From Synergistaceae bacterium (GTDB lineage Bacteria > Synergistota > Synergistia > Synergistales > Thermovirgaceae), in contig JAAYDT010000006.1 of the NCBI GenBank assembly GCA_012729145.1, positions 1 to 35,061 of the forward strand: a stretch of 35,061 bases of DNA, written 5' to 3'. Below are positions 31,327 to 35,061 of this stretch, piece after piece. The position numbers and the translations under genes were made by a program. Positions within the stretch are counted from its first letter, which is position 1; each line of letters starts with the position of its first letter. The notes below the pieces were generated by a model, which had not been told where the DNA came from, ran no database searches, and saw only the letters and a list, made by a program, of their open reading frames with translations.

Positions 31327-31360
31327 GGGGCGGGAATCCTTCCCCGCCCCTGCATTTTTT
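31327..31360 (+). terminator. intrinsic terminator after the ARPP-1 gene
   Basis: The arms GGGGCGGGAA (31327-31336) and TTCCCCGCCCC (31340-31350) form a stem with one bulged C, and TTTTTT follows at 31355-31360. It ends the ARPP-1 transcript before the convergent DUF4129 gene. Confidence 0.82.
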
Positions 31361-31436
31361 CTCCTGCCGCCTTGTTTTCTGTTTTTCTTCCCGTTCACCG
31401 TTGACCGTTGACGCTTGTATTATTCTTGCCCCGCCC

Positions 31437-32723
31437 CTAAGCTTTTAGAAACGGCACCCTCACATACAGTTTCAATAAGTACCATTTGAGGCCTCGCTCA
31501 AAGACCTTTCCCTCCCTGGAGTACCTGTGGCGCACGAAACTTCCCGTAATGCGCGACAACTCCCTTTCCCGGTCGGGAAACCTCTCCAGAAGCCTTTCCA
31601 GGTATTCGTAGGCCGTCTCGTCTGGTTTCCTCGGGCTCCCTCTGTGTTTCCCCCAGAAGAGTAGGAAACCGTAGGCCCGTTCTGCTGTAATGGGCAGCGG
31701 CAAAAATATGCTGGCCATGAGGGCCAGCCGCTTTAGCGCCCGGTACATGGCAACCAGGAAGGCCCTGAAAGAAGGCCTCGACCAGGTCCCACCCGAGACA
31801 GAGCCTGTCCTCCTTTGAAGCAGAAAGCTCACCAGCATCCACAGCATGTAGAGCACCAGCAGCGCGGCAAGAACCAGTACCGCCACGGTCATGCCACAGA
31901 GGAGAGCCTGCATGAAGGGGCCCGTCTCCCCGGGCAACAGAAGCCCCTCTTCCGCAACGGCAGAGCCTTCACCTGCTCCGGTCTGGATCTGTTTGCGGGG
32001 TGCCAGCTTCATCAACCTGAAGATCACCAGGAGCACTGCCGTTAGCCCCTGAAGAAGAAGCCTGAAAAAGGGCTTGCTGAATTCGATCAACGACCCCGCG
32101 GGCTGCTCCAGCACAGAAAGTGCGTCAGAGTTCCCGATCAGCCACACCGGCACCATAAGTGCTGCCAGGCCAAGGAGCACGCGCCAGCGGCCCTTTCCGG
32201 AACTCTCCCCCCTGGAGCCGAAAAAGAGCATCAGTATGTTCGAAAGGATCGCCAGGAACAGCAGTACATGCACTCCCGGAAGACGGATCCCGAAGGATGA
32301 GGCCAGAAGCAGCATCAAAAACAGCGCCGCGATGTTGATGTCGAAGAGCCCGTATCGACGTGGATCCCTGGTCCAGGAGAGGAAGGCTGCCCGTCCGCCC
32401 GCGGCCAGAAGCAGCATCCATGTTGCCCAAAATCCCGCCACCGCCGCCGGGTTGCCGGGGGCAGAAAATAGCGCGGCCGGATCACGCCCCAGGCGCAGGG
32501 CGGCGACGAAGACAGTAACGTTCGCAACGGCTATCGCCAGGTACCGGAAGCTCCCTCGCCTCATGGCCAGGTTCACCGCCGCCACAGAGGCAGACACGGT
32601 CAGAAAGGACCAGGGGTTAACGAACCCCGCCACCCCGAACCCCGATGTGGCAAAGAGATAGAGCAGGCAGAAATTCAGCGACTCGCTGATGACCAAAAAC
32701 AGCCTGAACAGGAGACCTGTCAT
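31437..32723 (-). CDS. polytopic membrane protein with C-terminal DUF4129
   Basis: The 428-residue protein has about eight to ten helices followed by a cytoplasmic DUF4129-like end (DETAYEYLERLLERFPDRER, then SFVRHRYSREGKVFE). In the usual moxR-DUF58-tgpA operons the third gene has a transglutaminase domain between the helices and DUF4129; no such catalytic Cys-His-Asp set is visible here. Its start ATG overlaps the DUF58 stop (ATGA) and follows GAGGTGA; a long upstream extension is only antisense to nothing but overlaps DUF58. It may anchor the MoxR/DUF58 machinery in the membrane. Substrate unknown. Confidence 0.82.
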   Translation of the reverse strand: MTGLLFRLFLVISESLNFCLLYLFATSGFGVAGFVNPWSFLTVSASVAAVNLAMRRGSFRYLAIAVANVTVFVAALRLGRDPAALFSAPGNPAAVAGFWATWMLLLAAGGRAAFLSWTRDPRRYGLFDINIAALFLMLLLASSFGIRLPGVHVLLFLAILSNILMLFFGSRGESSGKGRWRVLLGLAALMVPVWLIGNSDALSVLEQPAGSLIEFSKPFFRLLLQGLTAVLLVIFRLMKLAPRKQIQTGAGEGSAVAEEGLLLPGETGPFMQALLCGMTVAVLVLAALLVLYMLWMLVSFLLQRRTGSVSGGTWSRPSFRAFLVAMYRALKRLALMASIFLPLPITAERAYGFLLFWGKHRGSPRKPDETAYEYLERLLERFPDRERELSRITGSFVRHRYSREGKVFERGLKWYLLKLYVRVPFLKA

Positions 32724-33808
32724 GACGGCGTCACCTCTGACAGAGCCTCGGCAGGGATCTCGCCTCGGATGGAGATCACCGTAGTTCCCCAGGGCAGAAG
32801 CCTCGACTCCTTCCTCAGGAACTCCCCGAAGGGAAGGGCTACGGGAAGCTCTGCCCGGGCGAGCGCCTCCAAAGCCAGCCGCACCTGGGTGGGGCCCGAC
32901 CCTACGGGGATTGATACGGGACCTGACATGCCGCATCGGGAGACGTTCGATACAAGCCCGAAGGGGATCCTCTTCCTGTCTGCCCACACGGCCAGGGTAG
33001 CCGCTAGGGACAGGGCTTCCTCCATCGAGGGTCCGGGCGTGTCAAAGCTGTCCCCGTCCAGGGTTATGCATAGTCTCAGGTCCGCGGTGTGCTCCAGCAC
33101 CTTGGCCAGGAGTTTCCCGTGACGGGCACTTGCCTTCCAGTGGATCCGGCCTGCTGGAGTGTCCGGTGTGTAGTCCCTCAGGCTCGATACCCTGGTGGGG
33201 TCAGGCATGAAGGGCCTGTCGGAGCGGATATCGCCCATGAGGTAGTGCTGGGCAAGGTCGGGATCTTCAAAATCCAGGAGTGCGGGATAGACAAGGATCT
33301 CCGTGGCACCCCCGAAGGTCCTCTCTCTGTTGAAGAGCCCCAGGATGTCCCTGGAGCTGATCTTTCCTGGAGGGACCTTGTAACAGCCACGCGAAATACC
33401 CCTGATCCGGAAGGTCGAAAGGTCCTCGCCGGACTTTCCCAAAAAGGTCACGGGCTGTCCGTCGGAAACTTCGTCAATGCCCCCACGGGATGTCACCTCT
33501 AGCCCGTCGGGGAAGGGTTGCATTACCTCGATGGCGACGGGGAGCCATTTTCCGTTCCGGATAAAGACCGAAAGGGAAGCTTCGTCACCAGGGAAAAGCC
33601 TTACCGGGTGCGCTTCGCGGCTTGTGACAAGCCTTCTCAGGCCGTAGTCTGCCCAGAGCCTGCAGCTGCCCAGGATCAGAAGAATGGCTATCAGGAAGGA
33701 GGCCGGAAGGTACAGCCCCCTGGCCAGAAGCAGTATAACGCCTGCCGCGGCAAAGACCCGAACTGAGGGGAAGGTATAAAGGGAAGTGAACCGCTGGAAC
33801 TCTTCCAT
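32720..33808 (-). CDS. DUF58-domain protein
   Basis: This 362-residue protein has two N-terminal helices (residues about 17-50), an Ig-like middle region and the DUF58 signature LRDYTPDTPAGRIHWKASAR at about residue 208, followed by KLLAKVLEHT and a vWA-like end. DUF58 proteins are the usual partners of MoxR ATPases and probably present metal-ion-dependent adhesion sites. It lies three bases after moxR and overlaps the DUF4129 gene. The complex is thought to chaperone or assemble envelope proteins, but targets are unknown here. Confidence 0.88.
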   Translation of the reverse strand: MEEFQRFTSLYTFPSVRVFAAAGVILLLARGLYLPASFLIAILLILGSCRLWADYGLRRLVTSREAHPVRLFPGDEASLSVFIRNGKWLPVAIEVMQPFPDGLEVTSRGGIDEVSDGQPVTFLGKSGEDLSTFRIRGISRGCYKVPPGKISSRDILGLFNRERTFGGATEILVYPALLDFEDPDLAQHYLMGDIRSDRPFMPDPTRVSSLRDYTPDTPAGRIHWKASARHGKLLAKVLEHTADLRLCITLDGDSFDTPGPSMEEALSLAATLAVWADRKRIPFGLVSNVSRCGMSGPVSIPVGSGPTQVRLALEALARAELPVALPFGEFLRKESRLLPWGTTVISIRGEIPAEALSEVTPS

Positions 33809-33811
33809 GGA

Positions 33812-34753
33812 CTACTCCCAGTCATCTTCGATCGGGACGGGTACCCGGGAGAGGATCCCGGCCACAACGGCTCGACCCGTGTTCCCCCGGTAGCGCTCCT
33901 CACGGTGCAGAAGCAGGCGGTGGGGGAGTATGTAAGGGGCCAGGTACTTCACATCGTCGGGGATCACGTAGGACCTGCCCCGGATGAAAGCCAGTGCCTT
34001 CGAGGCCTTGAACAGGGCCAGGGAGCCTCTGGGGCTGGCGCCAAGTTCAACAGCAGAGTCCTCCCGCGAAACCCGGACAAGGCTGATCATGTACGCCGTC
34101 AGCGACGGGTGCACGAAGATATTCGCTGCATCATCCTGCCAGGAGAGTATGTCCTCCCCGGATACCACGCTCTCGATCTCCGAAAGGGCGTTATTCTTGC
34201 CGTGGGTGAGGATGATCTCTTCTTCCTCGCCGGCGGTGGGGTACCCCATGTCGACTTTCAGGAGGAAGCGGTCCAGCTGGGCCTCGGGCAGTGGAAAGGT
34301 CCCCTCCATCTCGATGGGGTTCTGGGTGGCCATCACCATGAAGGGGGATGGCAAGGGGAAGGTCTGTCCGTCCACCGTCGCCTGCCGTTCCTCCATCGAC
34401 TCCAGCAGGCTGGACTGGGTTCGCGGCACGGCCCTGTTGATCTCGTCCACGAGGAGGATGTTGGTCATTACCGGACCCGGGCGAAAGGTGAACTCACCGC
34501 CCCGTTTGTCGTAGGTGAAAAAGCCCGTCACGTCCGTGGGCATGAGGTCGGGTGTGCACTGCAGCCGCCGGAACTTCATGTGGCACGATGCCGCGATAGC
34601 CCGGGCCATCAGCGTCTTGCCCACCCCCGGGACATCCTCGATCAGGATATGTCCCCCGGAGATGAGCCCCACCAGCATGAGATCCAGCACTTTCCCCTTG
34701 CCGATGACCACTTTCGACACGTTTTCCTTCAACTTCGACAACTGGTTCGACAT
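33812..34753 (-). CDS. MoxR-family AAA+ ATPase
   Basis: The 313-residue ATPase has Walker A (EDVPGVGKT), Walker B (ILLVDEINR), sensor 1 (VMATQNPIEMEGTF, LPEAQLDRF) and the MoxR C-terminal domain (ASPRGSLALFKASKALA with sensor 2 Arg, YVIPDDVKYLAPYILPHRL). The frame is open to 34780, but GGAGG at proper spacing marks the ATG at 34753. It heads a three-gene operon with DUF58 and DUF4129 genes. MoxR ATPases act as chaperones in assembly of metal- or cell-envelope proteins; here the client is not identifiable. Confidence 0.93.
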   Translation of the reverse strand: MSNQLSKLKENVSKVVIGKGKVLDLMLVGLISGGHILIEDVPGVGKTLMARAIAASCHMKFRRLQCTPDLMPTDVTGFFTYDKRGGEFTFRPGPVMTNILLVDEINRAVPRTQSSLLESMEERQATVDGQTFPLPSPFMVMATQNPIEMEGTFPLPEAQLDRFLLKVDMGYPTAGEEEEIILTHGKNNALSEIESVVSGEDILSWQDDAANIFVHPSLTAYMISLVRVSREDSAVELGASPRGSLALFKASKALAFIRGRSYVIPDDVKYLAPYILPHRLLLHREERYRGNTGRAVVAGILSRVPVPIEDDWE

Positions 34754-35061
34754 GGTAAAACCTCCAGTACAAATGAGCAAGAGAAGGTCTTTTCATCAAA
34801 ATTACGTTCAATTTGCCCTTGATTATAACAATAGTATCCGGATCTGAACTTCCGTTCACCGTGGATGCTCTTCATCTATTGCTGACAATCTGAGGAATCT
34901 GCCAGACGGCGGATGAGGATCTGATCCCAAAACCATCTCACCGCAGACGAAGTAACCTATCCGGCGCACCGCCGGCGTAGGTCAGGACGCAGACGAAGTG
35001 CCCGGAGCGGAGCGACAGGGTAGAAATGCAAGAGAGAGAAAACCATTCTTTGTGAGAACTA
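34754..35061. other. region upstream of moxR without a gene; possible -10 at 34822-34827
   Basis: I see no supported coding sequence in these 308 bases. A perfect TATAAT on the minus strand (34822-34827), 69 bases upstream of moxR, is a likely -10 element, though no strong -35 stands at the right distance. The rest holds the dyad and direct repeats described separately. Confidence 0.5.
34942..34999. repeat. hairpin flanked by 12-base direct repeats
   Basis: CGCAGACGAAGT occurs at 34942-34953 and again at 34988-34999. Between the copies lies a dyad: CCGGCG-CAC-CGCCGG (34961-34975), extended by ACCTA (34955-34959) and TAGGT (34978-34982). The arrangement resembles a REP-type or mobile intergenic repeat, but no second copy is in the window. 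Confidence 0.6.

Noticed and set aside
31393-31412. Short tandem CCGTTGA-like repeat (CACCGTTGACCGTTGACG)
   Set aside because: Only two short units are present; there are no spacers or further copies, so it is neither a CRISPR array nor a clear regulatory repeat.
32724-32987. N-terminal extension of the DUF4129 protein
   Set aside because: The extra codons overlap the DUF58 gene, are Arg/Pro-rich, and the ATG at 32723 has a good ribosome-binding site and a coupled ATGA.

Overview
The window reads as a chromosomal segment of a GC-rich, strictly anaerobic, amino-acid-fermenting bacterium. I infer a member of the Synergistota or a relative, from the many acyl-amino-acid and peptide hydrolases, an asparaginase, an aminotransferase, an H2-evolving membrane hydrogenase, and frequent TTG/GTG starts. 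This assignment is inference; there is no rRNA gene to test it.

Layout. 1-4945 (+): a YfcC/DcuC-type carrier (5' end outside the window), an M20 peptidase, an N-acyl-D-amino-acid deacylase-like amidohydrolase and an M20D amidohydrolase, apparently one scavenging operon. 5023-5921: 3-methyladenine glycosylase I converging on, and overlapping, a small zincin. 6063-7274: a class I aminotransferase with its own terminator. 7332-11324: two arsenic-type units, arsR-acr3 (+) and arsR-thioredoxin-arsP (-), each with a promoter and a palindromic operator candidate. 11320-12917 (-): umuC followed by a very unusual umuD. 13002-14321: a secreted protein of unknown function, then a zinc-ribbon microprotein coupled to TspO.

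14480-22780 (+) is the centrepiece: fourteen tightly packed genes in the order known for archaeal membrane-bound hydrogenase, mbhA to mbhN. They encode a Mrp-type Na+/H+ antiporter module (A-H), a connector (I), and a [NiFe] hydrogenase module (J-N) with all four Ni-binding cysteines. The set ends at a strong terminator. The MbhN subunit carries an extra C-terminal two-cluster ferredoxin domain, giving motifs for four [4Fe-4S] clusters. The complex should oxidise reduced ferredoxin from amino-acid fermentation, release H2 and build an ion gradient.

22843-35061 is mostly housekeeping: asparaginase, glutamyl-tRNA synthetase (lacking the usual CxC segment), DNA polymerase I, a SurA-like membrane-anchored chaperone, tRNA-Ser(GCU) and tRNA-Arg(ACG) sharing a consensus promoter and terminator, a DEDDh exonuclease fused to a WYL domain, an ARPP-1/DUF6569 protein, and a moxR-DUF58-DUF4129 operon. 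The last 120 bases hold a dyad flanked by 12-base direct repeats.

The observations I rate highest are the bacterial Mbh cluster with its four-cluster MbhN, a UmuD that is encoded already in the short UmuD'-like form and has lost the Ser-Lys dyad, and the exonuclease-WYL fusion.
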